From the NCBI GenBank assembly GCA_029204225.1, contig CM055095.1, forward strand, positions 11,009,506-11,073,505: a DNA stretch of 64,000 nucleotides. The letters run 5' to 3'. The position numbers and the translations under genes were made by a program. Under the pieces are notes generated by a model that ran no database searches, had not been told where the DNA came from, and worked only from the letters and a program-made list of their open reading frames with translations. The DNA comes from Diphasiastrum complanatum. Its lineage: Eukaryota > Streptophyta > Lycopodiopsida > Lycopodiales > Lycopodiaceae. Below are positions 1-10,163 of the stretch, in pieces; positions within the stretch are counted from its first letter, which is position 1; each line of letters begins with the position of its first letter.

Positions 1-2
1 AG

Positions 3-680
3 CTTGTTCAACTCATATTGAATGGACTAAGCTTTGAATTTGACAATTTGGTTCAGGGATATGCAATTATGGGTAAGCTACCCATACTTGAAGAACTTCA
101 AGGCACACTCATGGCCGAGGAATCAAGAAGGAGCCAAATGCAAGAGAGGATGGATAGGCTTTCCATCCAAGGTGGAGATGACCAAGCTCTCTTCACCAAA
201 GGCAAAGGCAAGTCCAAAGGCAAAGGATCAACATTCAAGAAGTCTACAAAGCTTGAGGATCAAGAAGGACCCCCAAAGGCATCTCCATCAACCACCAAAG
301 TCAAGAAGGACAAATCAAAGGTGAAGTGCTACTATTGTAGCAATATGGGGCATTATGCCTCGGAATGCTTCAAGAGGAAGCAAGATCAAAGCCAAGCCAA
401 CGTGAGAAAAGAGGAGGAGGAGGAGAGTTCACATGAGGACTCTCTCATGATGTCCATATTTTCTTCAACAAGCTTCAAAGGAGAAGATCCTTGGTGGATT
501 GACTCGGGTGCTAGTTCACACATGACTAGTAAAAGGGAGTTTTTCTCTTCTCTCTTATCTTATGATGGACCTATAAAGTCTATCTATACAGCAAATGATG
601 AAGCTTGTAAGATTGAAGGAGTTGGTAGAATTCCCCTTTACTTAGGATCTTCCAAAAAGATCAACATAGAAGGTGTTTAG
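3..680 (+). pseudogene. Ty1/copia gag C-terminus and protease (element A), 5' end outside window
   Basis: Reading frame enters from the left edge and runs to a TAG at 678-680. It shows the end of a copia gag (similar to gag of elements B at 6311 and E at 62440), a Lys-rich linker, a CCHC zinc knuckle of CX2CX4HX4C form starting at the TGC at 327 (CYYCSNMGHYASEC), and a pepsin-type protease active site WWIDSGASSHMT near 490-525. Gag packages element RNA and protease cleaves the polyprotein. The TAG lies in the same frame as the pol ORF starting right after it, so it looks like a single nonsense mutation in one gag-pol frame rather than a natural gene boundary. Read-through recoding cannot be excluded. 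Family assignment is firm; functional state is inferred. Confidence 0.9.
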
Positions 681-3531
681 TACATTCCTACAATAACAAA
701 CAATCTACTAAGTGTTGGCCAAATGGTAGACAATGGTTTCAATGTTGACTTTGCTTCAAATGAATGTTTCATCAAGAAGAAGAGTAAGATAGTGGCTAAG
801 GGCACTAGTCTTGGCAAACTTTATAAGCTGGATGCATTTGTGGATACTAATGTTGTCATGTTGGCCGAGAAGAGCAGGATATCTACCTTTACTTTATGGC
901 ACAAAAGACTTGGACATGTCAACTCGGGTTCCATGGAGGCTATGATCAAGGAGGAGTATGCTTTAGCCCTACCAAGGTCTATTGGGAAGGAAGACAAGGT
1001 TTGTGAAGCTTGTGCCTTATCCAAGGCACATAAGAAGGTGTTTCCTAACTCCATCACAAAGTCATCTCATCCTCTTGAACTCATACACTCAGATGTGCAC
1101 ATTGCTAGCACCAAATCTAATGGAGGTTCATCCATGTTTTTAACCTTCATTGATGACTACTCAAGATATTGTTGGGTGTTCTTACTTTCCTTCAAGTCTC
1201 AAGTATTTGATACTTTTGTAAAGTTCAACTTGTTTGTGGAAAAGCATCATAATAATAGCATCAAGATTCTTAGAAGTGACAATGGTGGAGAATTCATCTC
1301 CAATGAGTTCAAGGCCTTTTGTGAGGAGGAAGGGATCAAGAAAGAGACTTCTTGTCCTTACACTCCTCAACAAAATGGAGTTGCTGAAAGAAGGAATAGA
1401 ACATTATGTGAATGTTCTAAGGCTTTAAGATTAGATGCTTGTTTGCCCAAATCCTTTTGGGGTGAGTCTCTTGTATGTGCAAACTACTTGATGAATAGGG
1501 TGTCTTGCAAAGCAATTGAAGGCAAAACTCCTTATGAGATGTTGTATGGAAAGAAACCCAATCTTAATCACTTGAAAGTTTTTGGGTGTATATGTTATGT
1601 GCATGTGCCATTGGAAACAAGAACCAAGGAGGATCCATCTTCCACAAGAGGGATCATGCTTGGATATGCAAGCTCAAGCAAGGGCTACAAAGTCTATCTC
1701 CCATCCTTGAACAAATTTGTTGTTTCAAGGGATGTCATCTTTGATGAACATCATATGCATATGCTTGAAGAAGGCTCAAGTGCTCCAACAATCAAGAAGA
1801 AGATGGCCGAGGAGCAAGATCTTGGTTTTGAGGAGGAGCTCATGGAGGAGCAAGCACCAAACCCACCTATCACACCAAGGAGATCTTCAAGGGCAAAAGT
1901 GGAGCCATCAAGGCTCACATATCAAGGAAAAGGACAGCAAGTTGAGGGTATCTCATCCACTTCTTATGCTTTATCTAGTTTTGAAGAACCATCTAATGTT
2001 GAAGATGCATTGAACTCCAAAGAATGGTATAAAGCTATGTTGGATGAGTATGATGCCTTGATTGAGAATGAAACTTGGTTGCTTGTTGAGAGACCTCAAA
2101 GGAATGTAATAGGATGCAAGTGGGTCTTCAAGCTTAAGTTGAATGCAAATGGGAGTGTTAACAAACATAAAGCAAGATTAGTTGCAAAAGGTTATGCTCA
2201 AGAGAGAGGGATAGACTATGAGGAAACTTTTGCACCCGTGGCCAAGATGGTCACAATAAGGCTAATCATTGCACTTGCATCACATTTTGGATGGATTCTA
2301 TGTCAAATGGATGTCTCTAATGCTTTCTTGAATGGTTTTTTGGAAGAGGATATCTATATGGAGCAGCCACAAGGGTTCATCAAGCATGGAATGGAGAACA
2401 AAGTATGCCATCTCCAAAGAAGCATTTATGGCTTGAAGCAAGCCTTAAGATCTTGGAATTCAAGACTACATTGCTATCTTATTTCACTTTCTTTTGTTCA
2501 AAGTGAATATGATCCCACTCTTTACATTAAGTTTGATGATGTTGGTATTGTACTTTTACTCATTTATGTAGATGACATCATCATTAGTGGAAATAGTGTT
2601 GATGGTATTGAAAAAATCAAGATAGATCTATCCTTAGAGTTCAAGATGGTAGATCTAGGGTGTCTTCACTTCATCTTAGGCATAGAAGTTCTTAGAGGGT
2701 CTGATTTTATCTTTATAAGTCAAGTAAACTATGCTCAAAGTCTTTTGAAGAAGTTTAAGATGGAAGTATGCAAAAGTGTTGACACACCAATGGAGCAAGA
2801 TGTAAAATTGCCAAATGAAGATGATGAAAGATCCTTCATGGACATCACTTTGTTTAGGCAACTTATAGGTTCCTTAATGTGGATCACTATAACTAGACCA
2901 GATCTTAGCTTTAGTGTATGTAGGTTGAGCCAATCCATGCAAAATCCATTGAATATCCATTGGAAAAAGACTAAGAGGATTCTAAGATACATCTCGGGTA
3001 CATTGGATTTTGGGATTCTATATAGAGGAGATGTGATTGACCTTCATGCATTTAGTGATTCAGATTTTGCAGGGGACAAGAGGGATAGGAAATCAACAAG
3101 TGCCTATTCAACTTTCATAGGAGAAGGTCTGGTTTCATGGCTTTCAAAAAAAGCAAAAAACTATATCTCTATCTTCAACCGAGGCCGAGTACAAAGCTTT
3201 GACAACCACTACAAAGGAGGTACTTTGGATCAAGAGATTATTGGTGGAACTAAAGATCATGGATTCAGAGGAGGCACCAATCATCTACAATGACAATATA
3301 TCAGCCCAACACCTTGCATCTAACCCAATCTTCCATGCAAGATCTAAGCACATTGAGATATGCCATCACTTTGTGAGAGAAATGGTGCAAGCCAAGGAGA
3401 TTGCTTTGGAGCATGTTCCAAGCAATGAATGTATAGCTGATATACTTACTAAACCACTTCAAAAGACACCTTTTATGAAGTTCAGATCATCACTTGGAGT
3501 GATTAGTAAAGCAATGATTGAACCAAGCTAG
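681..3531 (+). pseudogene. Ty1/copia pol: integrase, reverse transcriptase, RNase H (element A)
   Basis: Continues the gag-protease frame. Counting residues from the ATG at 723: integrase zinc-binding H60, H65, C94, C97; catalytic D124, D186 and E222 (SDVH, SDNGGEF, GVAERR) with the typical 35-residue spacing between the last two; reverse transcriptase from about residue 430 with KARLVAKGYAQ and the catalytic YVDD at 615-618; RNase H with SDSDFAGDKRDRKST near residue 776. The integrase-before-RT order defines copia. The frame shifts near 3165-3180, just before the conserved EAEYKAL segment; the rest of RNase H reads in another frame to the TAG at 3529-3531. All catalytic motifs are intact, so with one stop and one frameshift this is a fairly young but dead copy. 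Confidence 0.93.
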
Positions 3532-3545
3532 ATAGTGAGGAGGAG
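3531..3545 (+). other. Polypurine tract of element A
   Basis: The purine-rich run GATAGTGAGGAGGAG starts at the pol stop codon and ends directly before the TGTTAAAAATT start of the LTR. This is the expected position of the plus-strand primer site for reverse transcription. Confidence 0.8.
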
Positions 3546-4227
3546 TGTTAAAAATTCACAATTCTAGCTTGACTAGTTTTGGTCATATGACTTGTAAATA
3601 GTTAGATGGTCATGATGTGGCTTGTCACACGTGCCAAATAGCATAGGATTCCATTCATAAGGATGTTCTCAAGTAGACCTAAGTGTTAGAACCTTTGGAA
3701 TGAGTCCAAATTATGCTTAGATACAAGGGAGAGAAAATAGGAGCTATTTTTGGTAATTTTTGCATTGTTGAGGGATCTCCAAGATTCCAACCCTAACTTG
3801 GTAGGGATGAAAGATCCACCAAAATTAGCATTAGGGATAGGTTTAGGGCTACTCATACCTGCCCAAAACCGTGATGGATCATGTATATATAGGTGATGAT
3901 ATCTCACCAAAATCAATCAAGCAATTTCATGATTTTTCTCTCATAATGGTGCAATTGCTCTCTATGTTCATATTTGTTTGAGTACTTGTGATTACTAATG
4001 ATTATAGGATTGAATGTAGGTCTGGTGTACAGTACTCAGACTGTGGGAGGCCATACTTTCACACGTGTGAATCCTTCTTCAAGGATTTGGGCCATTTAGT
4101 GAGGTTCAAGCATAGATTTTTGATGGATTTTGATGGTTCAACTTGTGCTAATCTTATGAAATCATAATCTATTGTTTCCCTCATCATTTCAAGTGTTTTA
4201 GGATCCTTATTTGCTGTAATTTTTACA
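3546..4227 (+). repeat. 3' LTR of copia element A
   Basis: Starts TGTTAAAAATTCACA right after the polypurine tract. The proposed end is TAATTTTTACA at 4227, because the last bases (AGGATC ... TTTTTACA) resemble the ends of the better-defined LTRs at 4484-5138 and 10374-11026, and the length (682 bp) is close to theirs (655 and 653 bp). A TATA box (TATATATAGG) is near 3884, and a palindrome TTCACACGTGTGAA lies at 4058-4071. The start is firm; the 3' end is inferred from similarity, since the matching 5' LTR lies outside the window. Confidence 0.72.
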
Positions 4228-4483
4228 AATATGCCCACATTGCACTATGCTTTTGATACTGCCACATATTCATTGTAATTAAGACAATAATCAATCATTA
4301 TACAAGCTACATTGTATTTTATAAAAAAACAATAAACAAACCTTCCAATCACATCCTCTAGCAAAGTCCCATTCCATGTCGGTTATGACTTGTCCATTTG
4401 ATCTTGCTTGTTGGAGTGTGTCAACCATCCATTCTATGGTGCATTGGTTGGGCAATGGCTCAATATCACGTGGAGGTGCAACA

Positions 4484-5138
4484 TGTGAAAATTGTCAACA
4501 TTTCCTAGCTAGTTTGAGGCCTAAATTGGCTAAAATTGTAAATAGTTTTGGTTCTGGAGTTTCACACGTGTGAACCAGGCCACAATGTTTTTATTTACTG
4601 TATTTTTTCAGTATGATGAAGTGTCAAACTTCATACCCTTCAAAATGAGACCATTTTGATGTATTTTGGTCATATAAGCCATTTTTAGCTATTTTTTCTA
4701 TATAGGGAATATCTAGGGTCAAGTACCTTCTAGAGAGAGGAGAGAGAGTCATCTTCCTCATCCATAAATAGTAGGGAAGTCGTGGAGAACAGGTTGGAGA
4801 AACCTTTTGTATGCTTCATTGAGATCAATAGATCATTGTCATTGTTTCTTCCTCCATTGAGAGCATTGTTGTGTGTATTGTCTTCAAGCTATTGTGTATG
4901 ATCTTAGGTGCTTTCCAAAAGTGGTAGGCTGATGTATTATGGACTGTATAATGCTATTTTGGGCCGCACTTGATGTTTATGAAAGTTTCCATTTGTGATA
5001 AATGCTTTTTGATCAAGTTCTTTGCATTCTAGGTAGCATAGAATGTGTTGCCAATTCCTAGCTTATGTAGTTTGGAGTGCAAGCATTCAAGCCAATGATC
5101 TTGGAGTTTAGATCCACTTAGGATCTGTATTTTTCACA
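4484..5138 (+). repeat. 5' LTR of copia element B
   Basis: Begins TGTGAAAATTGTC and ends TTTTTCACA, giving perfect terminal inverted repeats (TGTGAAAA/TTTTCACA), and is followed at once by an initiator-Met primer-binding site. It carries TTCACACGTGTGAA at 4561-4574, a TATA-like CTATATAGGG near 4698 and a GA-rich stretch downstream that probably lies in R. It is related along its length to the solo LTR at 10374 and to an LTR 5' fragment at 31339. Confidence 0.92.
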
Positions 5139-5150
5139 TGGTATCAGAGC
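5139..5150 (+). other. Primer-binding site, initiator tRNA-Met (element B)
   Basis: TGGTATCAGAGC, the standard plant copia primer-binding sequence complementary to the 3' end of initiator tRNA-Met, lies directly after the LTR terminus. It fixes the LTR 3' boundary and the element's orientation. Confidence 0.95.
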
Positions 5151-6310
5151 TGGTTGGCTTCTATTTACAGTAAGTATTCCATTTTTGGTGATATTTGGAT
5201 GTTTGATCAAGTTCTAGCATGATTTTGCATTGCTTTGTTGATCAAATCTTACTAACCTTTGTTTTGTGAGTTGAACTTGTGGATCAAAAGCATATTTCAG
5301 GTCTATTGAAGATCAGAGGCTGAAAAGAAACTATTTTGGATCAGATCATAACACCTAATCATTTGTGATTGTGAGGCTTGTGCATATTCAATACTAACAA
5401 TGTTCTTTTCAATCCTATTGTTGACAATCTCCATTCTTGGATGAACACTCTCCTTAAGTGGATGAAACTTCTCCTTAAGTGGATGACAAATGCTCTTTTG
5501 AGTGAGTTGTAATTCTCCTAAAGGCTGAGCAAAGCTCCCATTTGGATGAAAGATCCCCTTTTTTGGGTGAACATATTGTAAGCTCCATTGTGAAGAGCAT
5601 ATTGTAAAGATTGTCATCAATTTTGGCATAAATTTTGGTGTACTTTGTTGAGCATGTAAGTAACTCTCCTTATGTAATTTGATTGGAGCATTTGCTGGAA
5701 GGTGTTAACCATTATGCAAGTGTGTTTTCAGGTTCTTAACAGGTTGAGGAACATTCTCATGTGAAGTGATCTTAGATCTACATCTAAACACCAAGATTTG
5801 ACAAGATAGTGAAGCTAGTCTTGTGATTCACTAAGTGTGCTCATTCATTCACCTCTAAATCTTGTATTTATCACTTGCTGGAGTTTATAAACTTTTAGAA
5901 GTGTGGTTTACATGTGGTTTTACAGGTTGAATCAATATCTTAGTGTGTTGATCATATGTTGATCAAGTTTGTTCATTACTAGGTAATCTTGGCATCCTAG
6001 TTTTGGGTATTTTCTAAGAATGCAAGTAACTCTTCACACCATAACTTGATTTGGTCACTTGCTGGAAAGTTTGAGAGCTTAAGCAAGAGTGTGTTCAGGT
6101 TGGTTTGATTTTGTAATCCATTCTTAGTGTGTGCAAAGTGTTTCATGTGTTTCAATCTTCCTTTCTATGCTTGGAAACCATCTAGGTTCAAGATAGAAGT
6201 GTTTTAGGGTCCTAAATCTTCATAGATCTCTTTATCTATCATTTGTTGAGAGAAAAGTGAGTGCTAAGTGCTTTAGGACAGAACCTAAAAGTTGAAGAAA
6301 CATTAGAATC
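5151..6310 (+). other. Untranslated leader of copia element B, with internal repeats
   Basis: About 1.16 kb between the PBS and the gag ATG without a credible ORF. It contains two clear copies of an ~85-bp unit (5652-5737 and 6021-6103), each with GCAAGTAACTC-like text, TTTGCTGGAA/CTTGCTGGAA and TGTGTT(TT)CAGGTT; a looser third copy lies near 5865-5930. Short repeats of TCTCCTTAAGTGGATGA occur at 5448-5490. The repeated TTTTCAGGTT/TTACAGGTT could act as 3' splice-site-like sequence, but this is speculation. No function can be assigned. Confidence 0.7.
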
Positions 6311-7177
6311 ATGGCTTCCAATGGTGGGATCATGCTAGAGTCTAGTGAAAGGTTGAGTTCATCAAACTACTCTACTTGGAAAGTGAGGATGGAGTCCTTA
6401 CTTGAGTTGAATGAACTCATGGACATAGTTGCAGAAATTGAAGAGAGACCTCTCACACTTCAAGAGCAACAAAGGTTTGATAAGAAGGCCAAAAGGGCTC
6501 TTCATATCATTAAAATGAATGTTACAAATGAACTTCTCAAGGAAGTTGGAAAGTGTCAAAGTGCAAGTGAGGCATGGAATGCCTTAAAGAAGCTCTTTGA
6601 ATCAAAGTCCACATCTAGGGTATTGACCCTAAGGAGACAAATATTTTCTAGTAGGCAAAGAGAGGGTGAAAGTGCTCATGCATTTATCTTGAGAGTTAAG
6701 TCCCTAAGTGATGATTTAGCATGCATTGATGAGAACATAAAAGATGGTGAAATAGTCCAAGTTATGTTGAATGGTTTGCTAAATGAACATGCTAACCTTG
6801 TGCAAAGTTTTGCCATTCAAAGAGTCTTGCCAAGTGTGGTTGACTTGCAAGAAATCTTATTGGCTGAAGAACATAGGTTGCAATCAAAGCTTGATGGTGC
6901 ATCCTTGCAAGGTGGAGGTGAAGAGGCTTTCTTCACAAAAGGCAAATTCAAGGGCAAAGGTAAAGGCAAAGGGAAATGGTCCAAAGGTGGTAACTTTGAT
7001 CATGATGATCACTCTTCCTCTTCCTCTTCTACTAAGAACGATAAGTCAAAGTTCAAGTGCTTTTATTGTGGGATAAAAGGTCATTTTGCAAATGAATGTT
7101 ATAAGAAGAAAAGAGAGCAAGGAGAGAACCATGTAGTAGAACCCAAGAGAACCATGTATAAGCATGAAATGAGATAG
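6311..7177 (+). CDS. Ty1/copia gag (element B), C-terminus replaced by antisense LTR sequence
   Basis: ATG at 6311 opens a 288-codon uninterrupted frame. It has the copia gag domain (YSTWKVRMESLL near residues 19-30; WNALKKLFESKS near 95-106), a Gly/Lys-rich basic stretch (KGKFKGKGKGKGK) and a CX2CX4HX4C zinc knuckle starting at C250 (CFYCGIKGHFANEC). It would form the nucleocapsid and bind element RNA. About 18 final codons after CYKKKREQGENH, from about 7126, are the antisense of an LTR, so the original frame into protease is lost. The start fits the alignment with element E (ATG at 62440). It is the only long intact gag in the window but has no linked pol. Confidence 0.9.
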   Translation: MASNGGIMLESSERLSSSNYSTWKVRMESLLELNELMDIVAEIEERPLTLQEQQRFDKKAKRALHIIKMNVTNELLKEVGKCQSASEAWNALKKLFESKSTSRVLTLRRQIFSSRQREGESAHAFILRVKSLSDDLACIDENIKDGEIVQVMLNGLLNEHANLVQSFAIQRVLPSVVDLQEILLAEEHRLQSKLDGASLQGGGEEAFFTKGKFKGKGKGKGKWSKGGNFDHDDHSSSSSSTKNDKSKFKCFYCGIKGHFANECYKKKREQGENHVVEPKRTMYKHEMR

Positions 7178-7495
7178 AGAAGAAAGAAGATGACTCTCTC
7201 CATGAGTTACATCCTTTAATAGCAGGTCCAAACCCTATTTGGCCACTTGACTTTCTCACCAAAATGCTAACCCTACCAATTTTGGGTCTAGATTCAATGT
7301 ACCCAACTTATTTAAATTGAATCTACTCAAACTCGCATTCTATCTTTCCCACACTTTCAAAAAGTGTTTATTCAAAAGAAATTTAGACTAATGAACTTTG
7401 AAAAGTCAACCTCTAAGTCTAAAACAAGTTTTGGCCTCAATATGCCAAATATGAAAATATTGCAAAATGTGATGAAACTAGTTGAATCTTTCACA
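7126..7495 (-). repeat. Antisense copia LTR fragment that truncates element B
   Basis: Read on the minus strand it begins TGTGAAAGATTCAAC at 7495 and matches, with many substitutions, the plus-strand LTRs at 8114 and 61892: AAAGTGTGGGAAAG, then ATTAAAGGATGTAACTCATGG (TATA region, minus strand near 7215), then a TC-rich segment and TATACATGGTTCTCT. Its 3' side is joined directly to the gag of element B. Confidence 0.85.
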
Positions 7496-8113
7496 TATCT
7501 TTGGAGAACTTACCTATGCTATTGCAGCTTCAGGAGTTGGTCCTTTTCCGTTTGCTCATGTTGGATGGCTACCTGCAGGTCCTTGCTTGGTGGGACTAGC
7601 ACAAAGAACAACTATATATTGCAACTTCTACAATGGTTTTACATAATAGTCCAAATTCGTCATAATACAAAATCGACGGATTATAAAAAATTTCAAAAAA
7701 CATGCAAATTTATACAAGCCAATAGGCAACAGACATACAAAAATATTTTGTATATTAAATGAAAAATATTACAAAGCCTGGTTCTCCAATGTCTACCTGC
7801 CCTTCACGGGGTAGATCTATAACCCAATTTTTTTTATTAGTGTTGTCCATCCTGTTTCCGACACTTTCATTAATGAAAGTTGCAATTTAGAATCATGCAA
7901 TAGTTTCCTTCATTCATACGGATCTAAGAGCTCATAGTTTTCATACTTACTCATATCAACATACGCAATATACAATGCAAAATGTGATGATCCGATCATG
8001 GAATCTCAACAAAAATTATTCTATGCACTACATCCACCAAGAAAATGAGAAAGTGTCTTCATTGCCATAATCATTGTTTCACCATGTTGATGAAACTTTG
8101 AATGGGCAACACT
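7496..8113. repeat. Duplicated segment, copy 1 (partner at 61356-61891)
   Basis: Nearly the same text occurs at 61356-61891 in the same orientation: GGAGTTGGTCCTTTTC, then GGTGGGACTAGCACAAAG, then ACAAAATCGACGGATTAT, up to the LTR start. This copy has about 60 extra bases near 7797-7855. In the partner the left part belongs to the antisense coiled-coil ORF ending near 61590, so this is a displaced piece of that retroelement. No intact gene is seen here. Confidence 0.85.
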
Positions 8114-8517
8114 TGTGAAAGATTTCAACTAGTTTTGCTATTTTAGTCATATTTGTATATTTGGCAATCGAGGTCATTTTTTATATTAGACTTAGAGTTT
8201 GACCATTCGAAGTTATATTAATCTAAAAGCATTTGAATACATACTTTTGGAAAGTGTGGGAAAGTATAGAACACGAGTTTTGGAGAGATTCAATTTGAGT
8301 AGTAGATACATTGAATCTAGTCACAAAAATAGTAGCGTTTTCATTATGGAGGGAAACCCAAGATTGAATTTAGTTTTGGACGTACTATAAAAGGATGTAA
8401 GTCATGGGAAGAGAAGACATTATCTCTCTCTTCTATCATTCAAACTTATACATGGCTCTCTTTGGGTTCTTTCAACAGGAGTCATGTTGGAAGCCAATAA
8501 TAGGCTTACCTCGAGCA
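8114..8517 (+). repeat. Copia LTR fragment with remnant of gag start (relative of element E)
   Basis: Starts TGTGAAAGATTTCAAC at 8114 and closely follows the LTR at 61892, including ACTATAAAAGGATG (TATA box near 8387) and TTATCTCTCTCTTC. Near 8480 about 200 bp present in the partner is missing; the sequence then resumes inside the gag start (GGAGTCATGTTGGAAGCC at about 8480-8497) and ends near 8517. Confidence 0.85.
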
Positions 8518-9269
8518 AAATTTTGATATACCCAAAAATATTTCACTAATATCAAAAATCTTTTTGTTTATACCTCCAAAACCAAATCAGGCTCCTCAAC
8601 ATGCTTTCCAAACTTCCACAAATGTTGTGCCACAATTCGCCTTGGTCAAATTTTAAATCCTTTGCATTGCTTACACTCACAGTATATCTTTTCGTCGTAC
8701 TCTTTTTGATACTAATTTCATGTAACAAACATAAGAATAGATAGCTTGTTGATGCAAAAAATGATTTGCATGACAATTAATCTGTTCTCAAATTTTTATT
8801 AATTACAAATACATAGTACATTAGTTCTTTGTTGAGGTCAAATGCCAGAACTTGATGACGATGCTCCTCCACTAAGTACTCGATCAATCATTTAAGTTCT
8901 TTTTCGTGATTTGCTTTTTCGATAAGCTTCCATCCTTTTTAATATTTCAAAATCTCATGGAGGCGTTGTGCTTTGAGCATTAACACAAAAAAAAATGTCA
9001 TATGCAACACACAATGCTACATGTCCATCTCATAAGTACATATTATTTCATAAATACTACAATATAAATACCTGTTTTGAGACATTTCTTCAGCAGATGA
9101 CATATTCATTGGTTGATCAAAACCAATGAAGTACACGTAAAATTAATATTAAATCTTATTGAAGTACACATGAAATTGACAAAAAGCAAATGAAATACAA
9201 TTTCACAAAGAATTAATTCTCTGAAACCATGCTCTTGGTGATTGTTTCAATCCATACAATGCTTTATAG
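8518..9269. other. No recognisable gene
   Basis: AT-rich sequence without a convincing ORF, domain, or match to other parts of the window that I can see. Confidence 0.5.
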
Positions 9270-9358
9270 AGTTTGAGTTGAGGAGAGGGGAGGGAGCGCG
9301 GGGTTGGGGGGGGGGGGTGGGGGGGGTGGGGGCTGGGTTATTGTACAAGGGGAGGGGG
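9270..9358 (+). repeat. G-rich tract with long G runs
   Basis: Alternating G runs, including a run of 13 G at 9305-9317, then GTGGGGGGGGTGGGGG and AGGGGAGGGGGAGAGG. The strong strand asymmetry and closely spaced runs of three or more G meet the usual pattern for intramolecular G-quadruplex formation. No ORF here is credible. Confidence 0.75.
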
Positions 9359-9414
9359 AGAGGTGTACCCCATGCCCCCTCCCACACTTTTTCCTTTGAA
9401 TTTTTTTTCAATTT

Positions 9415-9441
9415 GGGGGCCCAATGAAATATTGGGCCCCC
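9415..9441. repeat. Perfect 11-bp inverted repeat with 5-nt loop
   Basis: GGGGGCCCAAT at 9415-9425 and ATTGGGCCCCC at 9431-9441 are exact reverse complements around the loop GAAAT. The stem is very GC-rich in an AT-rich setting and is followed by a T run. It could be a structured LTR or transposon terminus; no family is recognised. Confidence 0.85.
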
Positions 9442-9639
9442 TTTTTACCTCAATTCAAGTCGTAAAACGGTTTTTTGAAGGCCTTCAAAAAATATTGACC
9501 ATCTCTTCATTTAGATCTTAAATCACTTGTCCTTATCATATCATCATTACAAGTAGAGTTAGAGGAGAGTTAGTGGGTGGGTTAGAATTTGTAGATCTAA
9601 TTTACGCCATTGGATGTGCCATGTCATATGGACCATTCC

Positions 9640-9960
9640 ATCTCAATTGTCATTCTCTTAGTGGTACACATGTCATCATTAACACTAATCATAATTAGTG
9701 AAGAGGCCCTTTTTGAGTCCAAAAAGGGCCCTAATGGAAAAGCCAAGTGGCCAAATAGGGCTTGGACCCATTATAAAAGGAAGAAACTCATGGAGAGACA
9801 CATCTTCTCTCTTCTCTCTCTCATTTCATCATTATACATGGTTCTCTTTGGGTTCTACTACTCATTGGTGCATTCTCATGTTATCTTGCAATCTTGTGTA
9901 TAGAATGACCATTTATTGCTATTTTTGGTTCCACATGCATGAAATACAGTAGGGTACTGT
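9640..9960 (+). repeat. Copia LTR fragment with TATA box and two U3 hairpins
   Basis: Matches the LTR family at 7126 (minus) and 62100: AAGCCAAGTGGCCAAATAGG, TTATAAAAGG near 9771, ACTCATGGAGAGA, CTCATTTCATCATTATACATGG. Upstream lie two perfect inverted repeats: CACTAAT/ATTAGTG (9683-9700) and GGCCCTTTTT/AAAAAGGGCC (9705-9730). No coding sequence of its element is attached. Confidence 0.75.
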
Positions 9961-10152
9961 AATTGTATAGACAACAATCATATTTTATGTTTTGGTTCAT
10001 GTTTGATCAGTATATCTTAGAGTTTGCATCTCATTTTGTATGTAGATGCCAATTATTCTACATTGGCAGGATTGTTGATTTGCTTCTTATTTTAACCAAA
10101 GATTAGGGACATGGATTGGATCTTGAATGATCAAAGCATTCATGGATTCAGA

Positions 10153-10163
10153 TTAAGGGGGAG
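10153..10163 (+). other. Polypurine tract of a lost copia element
   Basis: TTAAGGGGGAG directly before TGTTAGATTATTC is the classic plant copia arrangement of polypurine tract and LTR start. The pol that should precede it is not recognisable. Confidence 0.75.

Noticed and set aside
6311-7177. Intact autonomous copia element B
   Set aside because: Only gag remains; protease, integrase, RT and the 3' LTR are missing after the antisense LTR junction.
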